Under the pieces are notes generated by a model that was not told where the DNA came from, did no database searches, and worked only from the letters and a program-made list of their open reading frames with translations. DNA of 64,000 bases. Source: Nonomuraea spiralis. GTDB taxonomy: Bacteria > Actinomycetota > Actinomycetes > Streptosporangiales > Streptosporangiaceae. Shown here piece after piece: positions 7,655-16,272 of this stretch. Made by a program: the position numbers and the translations under genes. Positions within the stretch are counted from its first letter, which is position 1. Each line of letters starts with the position of its first letter. Location of the stretch: positions 62,001 through 126,000 of the forward strand of contig NZ_BMRC01000017.1 in assembly GCF_014648435.1 (NCBI RefSeq), read 5' to 3'.

Positions 7655-8728
7655 ATGAGCCCCACGCTTGACAAGATCCGGCTGGCTCCCAAGGTGTTGT
7701 TGCACGATCACCTCGACGGCGGGCTGCGCGCCGAGACGATCGTCGAGCTCGCACGGGAGATCGACTACGGGCGGCTGCCCTCCACCGATCCCGACAATCT
7801 GCGCCTCTGGTTCGAGGAGGCGGCCGACTCGGGGTCGCTGGAGCGTTACCTGGAGACCTTCGACCACACGGTCGCGGTCATGCAGACCCGCGAGGCCCTG
7901 GTCCGCGTGGCCGCCGAGTGCGCCCGCGACCTGGCCGACGACGGCGTGGTCTACGCCGAGGTGCGCTTCGCCCCCGAGCAGCACACCACCATGGGGCTGA
8001 GCCTCGACGAGGTGGTGGAGGCGGTGCTCGAAGGGTTCAGGCTGGGCTCGCAGGGGCGCGGCATCCGCGTCGGCACCCTGCTCACCGCCATGCGCCACAT
8101 GGCGCGTTCGATGGAGATCGCCGAGCTGGCCGTGCGTTACCGCGACGTCGGCGTCGTGGGGTTCGACATCGCCGGGGCAGAGGCCGGCTACCCGCCCACC
8201 CGCCACCTCGACGCCTTCGAGTTCCTCCAGCGGGAGAACGCGCACTTCACGATCCACGCCGGCGAGGCGTTCGGGTTGCCGTCGATCTGGCAGGCCATCC
8301 AGTGGTGCGGTGCCGACCGGCTCGGCCACGGCGTGCGGATCATCGACGACATCACCCTGGCCGGCGACGGGTCGGCCAAGCTGGGGCGGCTGGCGGCGTA
8401 CGTCCGCGACAAGCGCATCCCGCTGGAGATGTGCCCCACGTCCAACCTCCAGACCGGGGCCGCCGCCTCGATCGCCGAGCATCCCATCGGGTTGCTGCGC
8501 AGGCTGCACTTCCGGGTCACGGTCAACACCGACAACCGGCTGATGAGCTCGACGAGCGTGTCGCAGGAGTTCGCCAAGCTGGTCGACGCGTTCGGCTACG
8601 ACTGGGACGACCTGCAGTGGTTCACGGTCAACGCGATGAAGTCGGCCTTCCTTCCGTTCGACGAGCGGCTGGCGCTGATCAACGGCGTGATCAAGCCGGG
8701 GTTCGCGCAGATCAAGTGGCAGCCATGA
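7655..8728 (+). CDS. add: Adenosine deaminase
   Basis: 357 residues from the ATG. An in-frame GTG at 7634 is possible but adds residues not seen in the family. It converts adenosine and deoxyadenosine to inosine and deoxyinosine. Metal and active-site motifs are present: HDHLDG (17-22, zinc His-x-His), FDIAGAEAG, HAGEAFG (zinc His and catalytic Glu), RLGHGVRI (His), CPTSNLQTG and NTDNRL (zinc Asp). The product inosine is the substrate of the purine nucleoside phosphorylase encoded at 18.4 kb. The stop overlaps the next gene's start (ATGA). Confidence 0.96.
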   Translation: MSPTLDKIRLAPKVLLHDHLDGGLRAETIVELAREIDYGRLPSTDPDNLRLWFEEAADSGSLERYLETFDHTVAVMQTREALVRVAAECARDLADDGVVYAEVRFAPEQHTTMGLSLDEVVEAVLEGFRLGSQGRGIRVGTLLTAMRHMARSMEIAELAVRYRDVGVVGFDIAGAEAGYPPTRHLDAFEFLQRENAHFTIHAGEAFGLPSIWQAIQWCGADRLGHGVRIIDDITLAGDGSAKLGRLAAYVRDKRIPLEMCPTSNLQTGAAASIAEHPIGLLRRLHFRVTVNTDNRLMSSTSVSQEFAKLVDAFGYDWDDLQWFTVNAMKSAFLPFDERLALINGVIKPGFAQIKWQP

Positions 8729-9351
8729 AGCACACATATCGGTCGAGGACCGCGTTCGTCCTGGGGATCGTGTGGCTGGTCTTCGTGGCGTTCAACGTGT
8801 GGGACCTGACGGCCCACTACAACGGCAAGCCGTCCATGGTGGCGCTGGCCGTGCTCGGGGCGATGACGGCGCTGGTCTACGTGGTCGCGGTCCGGCCCGC
8901 CACGGTGGTCGGCGAGGAGGGCCTGCTGGCCCGTAACCCGCTGCGTACGACGTTCCTGCCGTGGGCGTCCATCGGCGAGGTGAGCGTCACCCACTCCATC
9001 GCGGTGCGTCACGGCGGCGAGGGCGCCGACGAGCAGGTGCTGCGGTTGTGGACGCCGATGAGCAGCGCCAGAGAGCGGTCCAAGGCGCAGCGGCGCGGGG
9101 TGCCCAAACCCGGGCGGGGCGGGCGGTTCGGGGTCGAGACCACGGTCAGCAAGGCCGAGCAGGCCGCCGCCGAGGCGTTCGCGGGCAAGACCCACGCCGA
9201 CTTCGTGGGCGACCAGATCCGCGAGCGCGCCGAGGCCGCCCGCGGCCGCGACGAGCCGGCGACCCCGGCCAAGGTCACCTTGTCCTACGACTCGATCGCC
9301 GTCCTCGTGGTCGCGGTCGCCCTGATCGTGGCCGCCGTGGTCATCGCCTGA
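8725..9351 (+). CDS. PH-domain membrane protein
   Basis: 208 residues. Two N-terminal spans (AFVLGIVWLVFVAFNVW and MVALAVLGAMTALVYVVAV) are followed by a bPH2-like domain (VVGEEGLLARNPLRTTFLPW), as in the actinobacterial low-molecular-weight antigen 6 family. A charged middle region follows, then a C-terminal span (IAVLVVAVALIVAAVVIA). Its start overlaps the add stop by four bases, so it is co-translated with adenosine deaminase, although no link to purine salvage is known. Confidence 0.8.
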   Translation: MKHTYRSRTAFVLGIVWLVFVAFNVWDLTAHYNGKPSMVALAVLGAMTALVYVVAVRPATVVGEEGLLARNPLRTTFLPWASIGEVSVTHSIAVRHGGEGADEQVLRLWTPMSSARERSKAQRRGVPKPGRGGRFGVETTVSKAEQAAAEAFAGKTHADFVGDQIRERAEAARGRDEPATPAKVTLSYDSIAVLVVAVALIVAAVVIA

Positions 9352-9375
9352 CCGCCACCGGCCCGGCGGTGGGCC

Positions 9376-9450
9376 GGTGGCAGCCCGATGGCTCGGTGGC
9401 AGCCCGGCGGCCTGGTGGCGGCCCGGCGGCTCGGTGGCGGCCGGTGGCTT
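9376..9450. repeat. Four tandem copies of a 19-bp GC-rich unit
   Basis: Units begin at 9376, 9395, 9414 and 9433 with consensus GGTGGCRGCCCGGCGGCTC; the last is 18 bases and more diverged. They fill the gap between two convergent genes. Pure GGC/GGT composition suggests slippage; they could also act as a structured 3' region. Confidence 0.8.
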
Positions 9451-9454
9451 GGGG

Positions 9455-10183
9455 TCAGGGGGTTCGGCGGGTGAGGAAGCGGGTCATGCCGGCCTGGGCC
9501 AGGCCCGCCTTCTCCACGTGCCGCGCCGCCTCGGTCTCGGCCTCGAAGGCCCGCTCGACCTCCGCCAGCGGCGGGCGCAGCAGCCGCAGGTGCACGGCGG
9601 TGGCGGTGCCCGGCCCGGTCCAGTGCCGCACGCGGGCGATCGCGGCCTCCACCAGCTCCTCGGCGGGCACGATCTCGTCCAGCAGCCCGGCCGCGACGGC
9701 CTCGGCGGCGCTCAGACGGGCCGAGTCCAGCACCAGCCGCAGCGCCCGGCCGCCGGCCAGCCGGGGCAGGAGGTAGCCGGCGGCGTTCGAGATCGACAGG
9801 CCGAGGTGGTTCTCGGGCAGGAAGTACTCGGCGGCCGGGCTGCCGATACGGGTGTCGAAGCAGAGCGTCCACTCGGCGGCACCGCCGACGGCCAGGCCGT
9901 TGACGGCGGCGACCACCGGCACCTGGGTCTCCAGCACGGCCCTGGTCAGGTCGTGGAACAGCTCCACCTCGGCCACCAGCGACTTGCCCGCCGCCTCGGC
10001 GATGTCCTCGCCCGCCGAGAACGCCCGGCCGGCTCCGGTCACCACGATGCCCCTGGCCGTACGGCCGCAGGCGCGTACGGCCGCGGCCAGGTCCAGGCGC
10101 ATGCCGGCGGTGAGGGCGTTCAGCTTCTCGGGACGGGCGAGGGTGATCAGGGCCACTTCGTCGCGTACGGTCACGTCGATCAT
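9455..10183 (-). CDS. Enoyl-CoA hydratase/isomerase family protein
   Basis: 242 residues of crotonase fold. Visible are ALITLARPEKLNALTAGM (N-terminal strand), GAGRAFSAGEDI (CoA-binding oxyanion loop, A-F-S-A-G-x-D), VAAVNGLAVGGAAEW (second oxyanion Gly) and ENHLGLSISNAAGYLLPRL. The first catalytic Glu position of hydratases is occupied by Glu in GAAEW. The start overlaps the CoA ligase stop (ATGA), and the TetR gene precedes the ligase, so the three form one operon. A fatty- or aromatic-acid degradation step is likely; the substrate is unknown. Confidence 0.85.
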   Translation of the reverse strand: MIDVTVRDEVALITLARPEKLNALTAGMRLDLAAAVRACGRTARGIVVTGAGRAFSAGEDIAEAAGKSLVAEVELFHDLTRAVLETQVPVVAAVNGLAVGGAAEWTLCFDTRIGSPAAEYFLPENHLGLSISNAAGYLLPRLAGGRALRLVLDSARLSAAEAVAAGLLDEIVPAEELVEAAIARVRHWTGPGTATAVHLRLLRPPLAEVERAFEAETEAARHVEKAGLAQAGMTRFLTRRTP

Positions 10184-11679
10184 GCCGGGTCCTCCGTGGG
10201 GATGGCGGGGGCGGCGCGCTGGTCGCGGCCGGGCTGGAGCAGGTGGCGCTTCTCGATGCGGGCGGACGGGGTGAGCGTGAAGGACTCCACGAACTCCACG
10301 TACGCCGGGATCTTGAAGCGGGCCAGGCGTTCCCTGGCGTGGGCGACGACGGCGGCGGCCGTGCCGGCGTCGGCGGCGTGGCCGGGGCGGAGCTGGAGGA
10401 ACGCCTTGGGCAGTTCGCCGAAGAGGTCGTCGGGGATGGGGACCAGGGCCGCGGCCAGCACCGCGGGATGCCGGGCGAGCACGCTCTCGACCTCGGCGCA
10501 CGAGATGTTCTCGCCGCCCCTGCGGACCGTGTCCTTCAGCCGCCCGGCGTGCCGGATGCGGCCCATCGCGTCGCGTACGCCCAGGTCGCCGGTGTGGTAC
10601 CAGCCGCCGCGGAAAGCGTGCGCGGTGGCTTCCGGGTGGTTCCAGTAGCCGAGCATCATGGGCGTGCCGTGGACCAGGATCTCGCCGGTCTCCTCGTCGA
10701 TCCGGACCTCCTTGCCGGGCGGGGGCGTGCCCATCGCGCCGGTGCCGACCGTGTCGGCCGCGTCGGGGGCGGACATCAGGTCGCAGCCGCTCTCGGTGGA
10801 GCCGTACAGCTCGCGCCAGGGCGCGCCCCAGCGCTCCTCGAACGTGCGGTGCAGGTCGGGCGCGATGCCCGAGCAGAGCACGAGCCGCATCCGGTTCTCG
10901 CGGTCGAGAGGGCTCGGCGGCTGCTTGTGCATCAGCAGGGGCATGGTGCCGAGGACGTACGTGAGGGTGGCGCCGTTCTCTCTGGCGGCGGGCCAGAAGC
11001 CCGAGGCGGAGAAGCGGGGGAGGACGACGTGCGGGATCCCGCCGAGCAGGCAGAGCAGCGTGGTCCACTGCGGATCCATGTACGAGTACGCCTGCGCGAT
11101 CATCAGGACGTCGTCGTCGCGCACGTGGATCAGGTCGGCGACGACCTGGGCGGTTCTGAGCCAGTAGTCGTGGGTGAGCAGGCAGGCTTTGGGGAAACCG
11201 GTCGTCCCAGACGTGTACTGAAAATTGGCGACATTGTCCGCGCTGAGGGATATGTCGAGAGGTGGGCCGTCCGTCAGTCTGTCCACCAGGTGCACCGGGC
11301 CGGGGACGCGCGGCGCGTGGGCCTCGACGGTCAGGGTGGCGACCGCGCCGGAGTCGCGCAGCACGTGCTCCAGGTCGGCGGCCTGGTAGCGCACGTTCAC
11401 GGGGACGGTGACCGCCCCCGCCTTGAGGACGGCCAGCCAGCTCAACGGCCACCACGGCACGTTGTCCAGCATCACGGCCACCCGGTCGCCGGGGCGTACC
11501 CCCTGGGCGGCCAGCGCGCGGGCCAGGCGGTCGGACTCGGCGTCGGCCTCGGCGAAGCTCAGCGAGGCCGACGGGACGGTCGAAGGGGCAGCGGAGGAGA
11601 GGGCGGGGAAACGGAGGAACTCACGCTCGCCGTACGTGCCGGCGGCGTTCCTCATCAGGTCGGGGATCGTGCTGTGCAT
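10180..11679 (-). CDS. AMP-dependent acyl-CoA synthetase/ligase
   Basis: 499 residues of the ANL superfamily, activating a carboxylic acid through an acyl-adenylate to its CoA ester. P-loop-like motif YTSGTTGFPKA is near residue 158. YGSTESG (motif A5) and YHTGDLG follow, with the hinge RIRHAGRLKDTVRRGGENIS. The C-terminal adenylation Lys is in TPSARIEK. The 5' end overlaps the upstream TetR gene by 59 bases, implying coupled translation. Its partner enoyl-CoA hydratase follows with a four-base overlap. Confidence 0.9.
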   Translation of the reverse strand: MHSTIPDLMRNAAGTYGEREFLRFPALSSAAPSTVPSASLSFAEADAESDRLARALAAQGVRPGDRVAVMLDNVPWWPLSWLAVLKAGAVTVPVNVRYQAADLEHVLRDSGAVATLTVEAHAPRVPGPVHLVDRLTDGPPLDISLSADNVANFQYTSGTTGFPKACLLTHDYWLRTAQVVADLIHVRDDDVLMIAQAYSYMDPQWTTLLCLLGGIPHVVLPRFSASGFWPAARENGATLTYVLGTMPLLMHKQPPSPLDRENRMRLVLCSGIAPDLHRTFEERWGAPWRELYGSTESGCDLMSAPDAADTVGTGAMGTPPPGKEVRIDEETGEILVHGTPMMLGYWNHPEATAHAFRGGWYHTGDLGVRDAMGRIRHAGRLKDTVRRGGENISCAEVESVLARHPAVLAAALVPIPDDLFGELPKAFLQLRPGHAADAGTAAAVVAHARERLARFKIPAYVEFVESFTLTPSARIEKRHLLQPGRDQRAAPAIPTEDPA

Positions 11680-12316
11680 CCGGCGGCTCCCACGGGAAGT
11701 CGGGCAGCAGGCGAAGATCGAGGGGCGCCACGACCGGGACGGCGGCGCGTACGGCGGCCAGGCCGATCGTGACGAACTCCGCGCACACCTGCTCCAGCGT
11801 CGAGTCCCCGTCGGGGCGGTACCACTCGCTGGTGCCGGTGCACATGGACATGAGGGCGAGGCGGGTCAGCTTCTGGTCGGCGATGCGGAAGACGCCTTCG
11901 GCGACGCCGTCGGCCAGGGCGCTCTTCCAGCGGCTCTCGTAGGCGTCGCGCAGGGCGATGACCTCGGTGCGGGCGGGGGAGCCGGGGGTCAGGGAGCGGA
12001 GTTCGCCGTCCATGACGCGGGTGGTCAGCGGGCTGAGCGCGTGCACGGCCGTGAGCGAGGTGATCAGCAAGGCGAGGCGGTCGGCGGGACGGGCCGCCCC
12101 GGCCAGGACGTGCCCGGTCGAGTCGATCAGGCCCTGGTGGCCGGCCCGCATGAGGTCGGCCAGCAGGGCTTCCTTGCTGGGTACGTGGTGGTAGATCCCG
12201 GCGTTGGTCAGGTTCACGGCCCTGGCCAGGTCTCTGATGCTGGTGGCGGCGTAGCCGTGCCGGGCGAACAGGCGCACCGCCGCCGTCCTGATCCGGAGCT
12301 GCGCGTCCACGTCCAC
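11621..12316 (-). CDS. TetR-family regulator of acyl-CoA metabolism genes
   Basis: 231 residues from a GTG. The HTH is RTAAVRLFARHGYAATSIRDL, then AVNLTNAGIYHHVPSKEALL; a TetR_C-type ligand domain follows with EWYRPDG. It is the first gene of an operon with the CoA ligase and enoyl-CoA hydratase. A 14-base perfect palindrome lies nine bases upstream of its start, so autorepression is likely. By analogy with fatty-acid TetR regulators the ligand may be an acyl-CoA (inference). Confidence 0.88.
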   Translation of the reverse strand: MDVDAQLRIRTAAVRLFARHGYAATSIRDLARAVNLTNAGIYHHVPSKEALLADLMRAGHQGLIDSTGHVLAGAARPADRLALLITSLTAVHALSPLTTRVMDGELRSLTPGSPARTEVIALRDAYESRWKSALADGVAEGVFRIADQKLTRLALMSMCTGTSEWYRPDGDSTLEQVCAEFVTIGLAAVRAAVPVVAPLDLRLLPDFPWEPPDAQHDPRPDEERRRHVRRA

Positions 12317-12324
12317 GGCGACCT

Positions 12325-12338
12325 ACCGAACGTTCGGT
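12325..12338. promoter_or_regulatory. TetR operator palindrome
   Basis: ACCGAACGTTCGGT is a perfect 14-base palindrome just upstream of the TetR start. It has the ACCGANC-type half-sites common to TetR regulators of fatty-acid genes. Confidence 0.75.
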
Positions 12339-12385
12339 TGCTGGATAGCCCGAAAATACCCCAAGTCCCTAGATATCGCCATAGG

Positions 12386-12416
12386 TTGACTCTGACACGG
12401 TGTGAGCCCCTACACC
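12386..12416 (+). promoter_or_regulatory. MerR-type promoter with 19-bp spacer
   Basis: -35 TTGACT (12386-12391) and -10 TACACC (12411-12416) are separated by 19 bases, the over-long spacing that MerR activators correct by twisting DNA. The spacer holds an imperfect dyad CTGACAC-G-GTGTGAG (12392-12406). It precedes the merR gene, so autoactivation is predicted. Confidence 0.65.
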
Positions 12417-12426
12417 TGGAGCGGAC

Positions 12427-13245
12427 ATGTTCAGCATCGGAGAATTCGCCAGGCTGGGGCTTGTATCCGTACGCATGCTCCGCCACTACGACGCCATCGG
12501 TCTGCTGCGTCCCGCGCACGTGGACCCGCTCACCGGCTACCGCTCCTACCAGGCCGCGCAACTGGCCAGGCTCAACCGCATCGTCGCCATCAAGGACCTC
12601 GGCTTCACGCTGGAACAGGTCCGGGCGATCCTGGACGAGAAGGTCGGCGCCGAGGAGCTCCACGGCATGGTACGGCTGCGCCGGGCCCAGATCGAGGCCC
12701 GGATCAGCGCCGACCTGGCCAGGCTGCGCGGCGTCGAGGCGAGACTCCGGTCCATCGAGACGGAGGGGTACATGAACACCGCGGAAGTCGTGCTCAAGAA
12801 GCTCAGCCCGGTACGGGTCGCTCAGCTCAGCGCCAGGGCCGCCAGCTACGACGGCGAGGACGTCGGCCCGGTCATCCAGCCGCTGTTCGCCGAGATCTGC
12901 GCCCGCGTGGACCGGGCCGGCATCCGGATCACCGGCCCCGGCCTGGCCTACTACCGCCAGGAGGATGACGGCTCGGTCATGGTCCACGCCTGCCTGCCGG
13001 TCGACGTGGCCCCCGGCCCCGGCCACGACTTCGAGATCAGGGACCTGCCCGCCGTCGGCACGGCGGCCACGATCATCCACCACGGCCCGATGGAGGACGT
13101 CGGGCCGACGTTCCAGACCCTGGCCCACTGGATCGAGGACAACGGCTACCGTCCGCTCGACCTGGCCAGGGAGGTGTCCCTGCACTGCCCGGACGACCGC
13201 GCGGAATGGGTGCACGAGCTGCAGATCGAGGTGGCCCCGGTCTAG
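12427..13245 (+). CDS. MerR-family regulator with GyrI-like effector domain
   Basis: 272 residues. The N-terminal winged helix is MFSIGEFARLGLVSVRMLRHYD, followed by YRSYQAAQLARLNRI, and a dimerisation helix runs to about residue 110. The C-terminal half (about 120-272) is a GyrI/AraC effector-binding fold as in BltR/TipA-like drug sensors (EIRDLPAVGTAATIIHHGPM, WVHELQIEVAPV). It starts the merR-sigma-gyrI operon; its TAG stop overlaps the next GTG (TAGTG). Confidence 0.88.
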   Translation: MFSIGEFARLGLVSVRMLRHYDAIGLLRPAHVDPLTGYRSYQAAQLARLNRIVAIKDLGFTLEQVRAILDEKVGAEELHGMVRLRRAQIEARISADLARLRGVEARLRSIETEGYMNTAEVVLKKLSPVRVAQLSARAASYDGEDVGPVIQPLFAEICARVDRAGIRITGPGLAYYRQEDDGSVMVHACLPVDVAPGPGHDFEIRDLPAVGTAATIIHHGPMEDVGPTFQTLAHWIEDNGYRPLDLAREVSLHCPDDRAEWVHELQIEVAPV

Positions 13246-14165
13246 TGGAGGCGACCGAGCTGGAACACCACCGGGTCGAGCTGACCGGCTACTGCTACCG
13301 GATGCTCGGCTCGGGCTTCGAGGCCGAGGACGCGGTGCAGGAGACGTTCGTCAGGGCGTGGCGGACGTACGACGCGACGCGGGGGCCGCTGCGTCCCTGG
13401 TTGTTCCGGCTCGCCACGTCCGTCTGCCTGGACATGCTGCGGGGGCCGCAGCGCCGGGCGCGGGCGATGGACCTCGGGCCCGCGGCGCGTCCGGGCGACC
13501 CGCTCGGCGAGCCGCTGGCCGGGGACGCCTGGGTGTGGCCGGTTCCGGACGGCCGCGTGTTGCCGTCCGACCCGGCCGAGCTGGCGGTGGCCAGGGAGAG
13601 CGTGCGGCTGGCGTTCGTGGCCGCGCTGCAGCGGCTGCGGCCGCGGCAGCGGGCCGTGCTCATCCTGCGCGACGTGCTGGAGTGGCGGGCCGCCGAGGTG
13701 GCCGAGCTCATGGGTACGAGCGTCACGTCCGTGAACAGCGTGCTGCAACGCGCCCGCGCCCGGCTGCCCGCGGTCGCCCCGGAGGACGACGAGATCGACG
13801 AGACGCTGCTCGACCGCTACGTCTCCGCCTTCGAGCGGTACGACGTGCACGCCCTGGTCTCGCTGCTGCACGAGGACGCCACGATGTCGATGCCGCCGTT
13901 CGCCTGGTGGCTGCGCGGCCGGGAGGCCGTCAGGACGGTCCTGGCGGCCGCCGCGGCGCCCTGCGAGGGCGCCCGCCTGGTGCGGACCGGGGCGAACGGC
14001 GCGCCGGCCCTCGCCCAGTACCGGGACGGGAAGGCGTTCGCCCTGGTAGTCCTGGAGGTCGGCGGCGGGCTCGTCACCGGCGTCACGACCTTTCTCGATC
14101 CCGGGCTCTTCCCGTTCTTCGGCCTGCCGATGAGTTTCGGGCACGCGCTCCGTACTGACAGGTGA
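13245..14165 (+). CDS. ECF sigma factor with C-terminal SnoaL-like domain (SigG-like)
   Basis: 306 residues from a GTG overlapping the merR stop. Region 2 is YCYRMLGSGFEAEDAVQETFVRAW (split here by family motifs). Region 4 is LRPRQRAVLILRDVL, then AAEVAELMGTSVTSVNSVLQRARARL. The C-terminal third contains MPPFAWWLRGREAV, the NTF2/SnoaL-like extension of the SigG/TIGR02960 type, which tunes activity in place of a classical anti-sigma factor. It sits between two genes for GyrI-like ligand sensors, implying a small-molecule response. Confidence 0.87.
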   Translation: MEATELEHHRVELTGYCYRMLGSGFEAEDAVQETFVRAWRTYDATRGPLRPWLFRLATSVCLDMLRGPQRRARAMDLGPAARPGDPLGEPLAGDAWVWPVPDGRVLPSDPAELAVARESVRLAFVAALQRLRPRQRAVLILRDVLEWRAAEVAELMGTSVTSVNSVLQRARARLPAVAPEDDEIDETLLDRYVSAFERYDVHALVSLLHEDATMSMPPFAWWLRGREAVRTVLAAAAAPCEGARLVRTGANGAPALAQYRDGKAFALVVLEVGGGLVTGVTTFLDPGLFPFFGLPMSFGHALRTDR

Positions 14166-14180
14166 AGGAGGGCAAGACAC

Positions 14181-14666
14181 ATGCCACAGATCGTCGAACT
14201 TCCCGAGCGTCCCTACATCGGGATCACGAAGACCATCACGATGACCACGTTCGGCCTGGTCGCAGACCGGATCGCGGAGATGGTCGGCTGGCTCGCCGAG
14301 CGCGGGCACGGGCCGGCCGGAGCGCCGTTCCTCCGGTACCACGACATCGACATGCCGCACGACCGGCTGGTGGTGGAGGCGGGCGTGCCCGTCGCCGCCC
14401 CCGTGGAGGGCGGGGGCGACTTCCACGCGGCCACGCTGCCCGCGGGCCGCTACGTCACCGAGTCCAGCCACGGCCACCCCGACCGGCTCTCCGGCGTCAT
14501 CGAGTCGCTGCTGAAGTGGGCGGACGAGCAGGGCCTGGCCTGGGACATGACGGAGAAGGGCGGGGTCGAGCACTGGGGTTGCCGGCTGGAGTTGTACCAG
14601 ACGGACCCGCGGGTCGAGCCCGACCTGAACAAGTGGGACATCGACCTGCAGTTCCGCCTGGCCTGA
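14181..14666 (+). CDS. GyrI-like small-molecule binding protein
   Basis: 161 residues with a strong ribosome binding site (GAAGGAGGG). A single GyrI-like domain is seen: ERPYIGITKTITMTTFG at the start, then the paired repeat DFHAATLPAGRYVTESSHGHP and HWGCRLELYQTD at the end. It is the third gene of the merR-sigma operon. It may sequester or present the ligand sensed by the MerR protein. No catalytic residues are evident. Confidence 0.8.
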   Translation: MPQIVELPERPYIGITKTITMTTFGLVADRIAEMVGWLAERGHGPAGAPFLRYHDIDMPHDRLVVEAGVPVAAPVEGGGDFHAATLPAGRYVTESSHGHPDRLSGVIESLLKWADEQGLAWDMTEKGGVEHWGCRLELYQTDPRVEPDLNKWDIDLQFRLA

Positions 14667-14675
14667 CGACACCCG

Positions 14676-16181
14676 TCACGCCGCGTTCGCGCGGGGCAGC
14701 AGCGAGGTCAGGAGCGCGGCCAGCACGAACAGGGCCGCGCCCACCAGGCCGATCGCGTCGAGCCCGCTGACGAACGCGGCGTGGCTGGCCCGCAGCAGCT
14801 CGGCGGCCTGCTCCGGGGCGAGCCGCCCGGCCACGGCCGCCGCGCCCGCCACGGTCTCCCTGGCCTCGCCGGGCAGGTGCGCGGGCACGGCGTGGTGGTA
14901 GATGGCCGCGCCGACGGTGCCGAGCAGGGCCAGGCCGAGCGTCCCGCCCAGGAAGTTGCCCGACTCGGCCAGCGAGGCCGCCGAACCGGCCCGCTCCGGT
15001 GGCACCGAGCCGACCACGATCCCCGTGCCCAGGGCGAACAGCGGGCCGGTCCCCAGCGCCAGCACGGTGATCGCGGTGATCACCACCGGCAGCCCGGCCC
15101 CGGCCTGCGTGAGCAGCGCCGCCCCGGCCGCCGACAACACCAGGCCGCCCATGATGGCCGTACGGGGTGCGAGGCGGCGGGTGATGGCCGGGGTCAGCGT
15201 GGTGCCCAGGGCGACGCCGAGCCCCATGGGCGCGAACCACAGCGCCGACTGCGCCGCGGTGTAGCCGAGCACCGACTGCAGGTACTGGGTGACCAGCAGC
15301 CCGGTGCCCGCCATGGACACCCCCGCGAGCACCAGCGTGGTCAGGATCAAGGTGAGCGGACGCTGGGCGAACAGGCGCAGGTTGAGCAGGGGATCGTCGA
15401 GCGTGAGCTGCCGCCGTACGAACACGGCCCCGAACGCCAGGCCGACCACGATCGCCGCGAGCGGCGCGAGGGGACCGGCCGACACGGAAGAGGCGGCCAG
15501 CTCCTTGATGCCCCAGACGACGGGCAGGATCGCCAGCATGGACAGCACCACGCTGACCAGGTCCATGCGCCCGGCGTCCGGGGCGCGGAACTCGGGCAGC
15601 AGCAGCGTCCCGGCGACGAGCAGCACCACGATCACGGGTACGGCCAGCAGGAACACCGACCCCCACCAGAAGTGCTCCAGGAGCAGCCCGCCGACGACCG
15701 GCCCGAGCGCGGCCCCGGCGAACTGGCAGGTGGCCCAGATGGCGATGGCCGTGCCCCGCTGCCGAGCGTCGCGGAACATGTTGGTGATCAGCGCGAGCGT
15801 GGACGGCATGAGCGTGGCCCCGGCGACGCCCAGCAGCGTACGGGCGGCGATCAGCATGCCGGGACCGGTCGCGTACGCCGCCGCGACGGAGGCGACGCCG
15901 AAGGCCGCCGCGCCGGTCAGCAGGAGCCGGCGGCGGCCGATCCGGTCGCCGAGCCCGCCCATCGTGATCACCAGCGCGGCGACCATGAACCCGTAGATGT
16001 CGATGATCCACAACTGCTGGACGGCGCTCGCCCCCAGGTCCACGCTCAGCCGGGGCAGCGCCAGGAACAGCGCGTTGATGTCGACCGCGACGAGCAGGGT
16101 CGGCAGCGCGAGCACGGCCAGCCCGGCCCATTCGCGCCGCCCGGCCCGCGGCTCGGCGGCGGTCTCGGTGAGATTCTGCAT
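14676..16181 (-). CDS. MFS drug exporter, DHA2/QacA-LfrA type
   Basis: 501 residues, 14 predicted spans. It has the acidic first-span motif LLVAVDINALFLALP, motif A GGLGDRIGRRRLL and the antiporter motif GPVVGGLLLEHFWW. The C-terminus ends LLTSLLPRANAA. The start follows GGAGG. It is divergent from the YCII gene, and both have matching ECF42-type promoters, which suggests co-regulation as a stress or detoxification pair. Confidence 0.9.
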   Translation of the reverse strand: MQNLTETAAEPRAGRREWAGLAVLALPTLLVAVDINALFLALPRLSVDLGASAVQQLWIIDIYGFMVAALVITMGGLGDRIGRRRLLLTGAAAFGVASVAAAYATGPGMLIAARTLLGVAGATLMPSTLALITNMFRDARQRGTAIAIWATCQFAGAALGPVVGGLLLEHFWWGSVFLLAVPVIVVLLVAGTLLLPEFRAPDAGRMDLVSVVLSMLAILPVVWGIKELAASSVSAGPLAPLAAIVVGLAFGAVFVRRQLTLDDPLLNLRLFAQRPLTLILTTLVLAGVSMAGTGLLVTQYLQSVLGYTAAQSALWFAPMGLGVALGTTLTPAITRRLAPRTAIMGGLVLSAAGAALLTQAGAGLPVVITAITVLALGTGPLFALGTGIVVGSVPPERAGSAASLAESGNFLGGTLGLALLGTVGAAIYHHAVPAHLPGEARETVAGAAAVAGRLAPEQAAELLRASHAAFVSGLDAIGLVGAALFVLAALLTSLLPRANAA

Positions 16182-16218
16182 GTCAGGAGCCTCCTGGTGG
16201 TGTCGGTTTCACCAGGGG

Positions 16219-16245
16219 GTCGGAGCCGCTGTCGCGCGCTCGACA
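16219..16245 (-). promoter_or_regulatory. ECF42-type promoter of the MFS gene
   Basis: Minus strand TGTCGA (16240-16245), 17-base spacer, CGAC (16219-16222), 38 bases from the start codon. It mirrors the plus-strand copy, creating an 81-base dyad centred at 16259. Confidence 0.65.
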
Positions 16246-16272
16246 CGTTTTCCGGAAATGTTGCGCCGGGCA

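Noticed and set aside
9455..11455. A 666-residue minus-strand frame
   Set aside because: Only its last 242 residues are the enoyl-CoA hydratase. The rest reads through the CoA ligase gene in the wrong frame.
9455..12316. TetR-ligase-hydratase operon considered with the carboxylase at 47 kb as a polyketide cluster
   Set aside because: No ketosynthase, acyltransferase or carrier gene is present. The genes fit acid degradation or general lipid metabolism.
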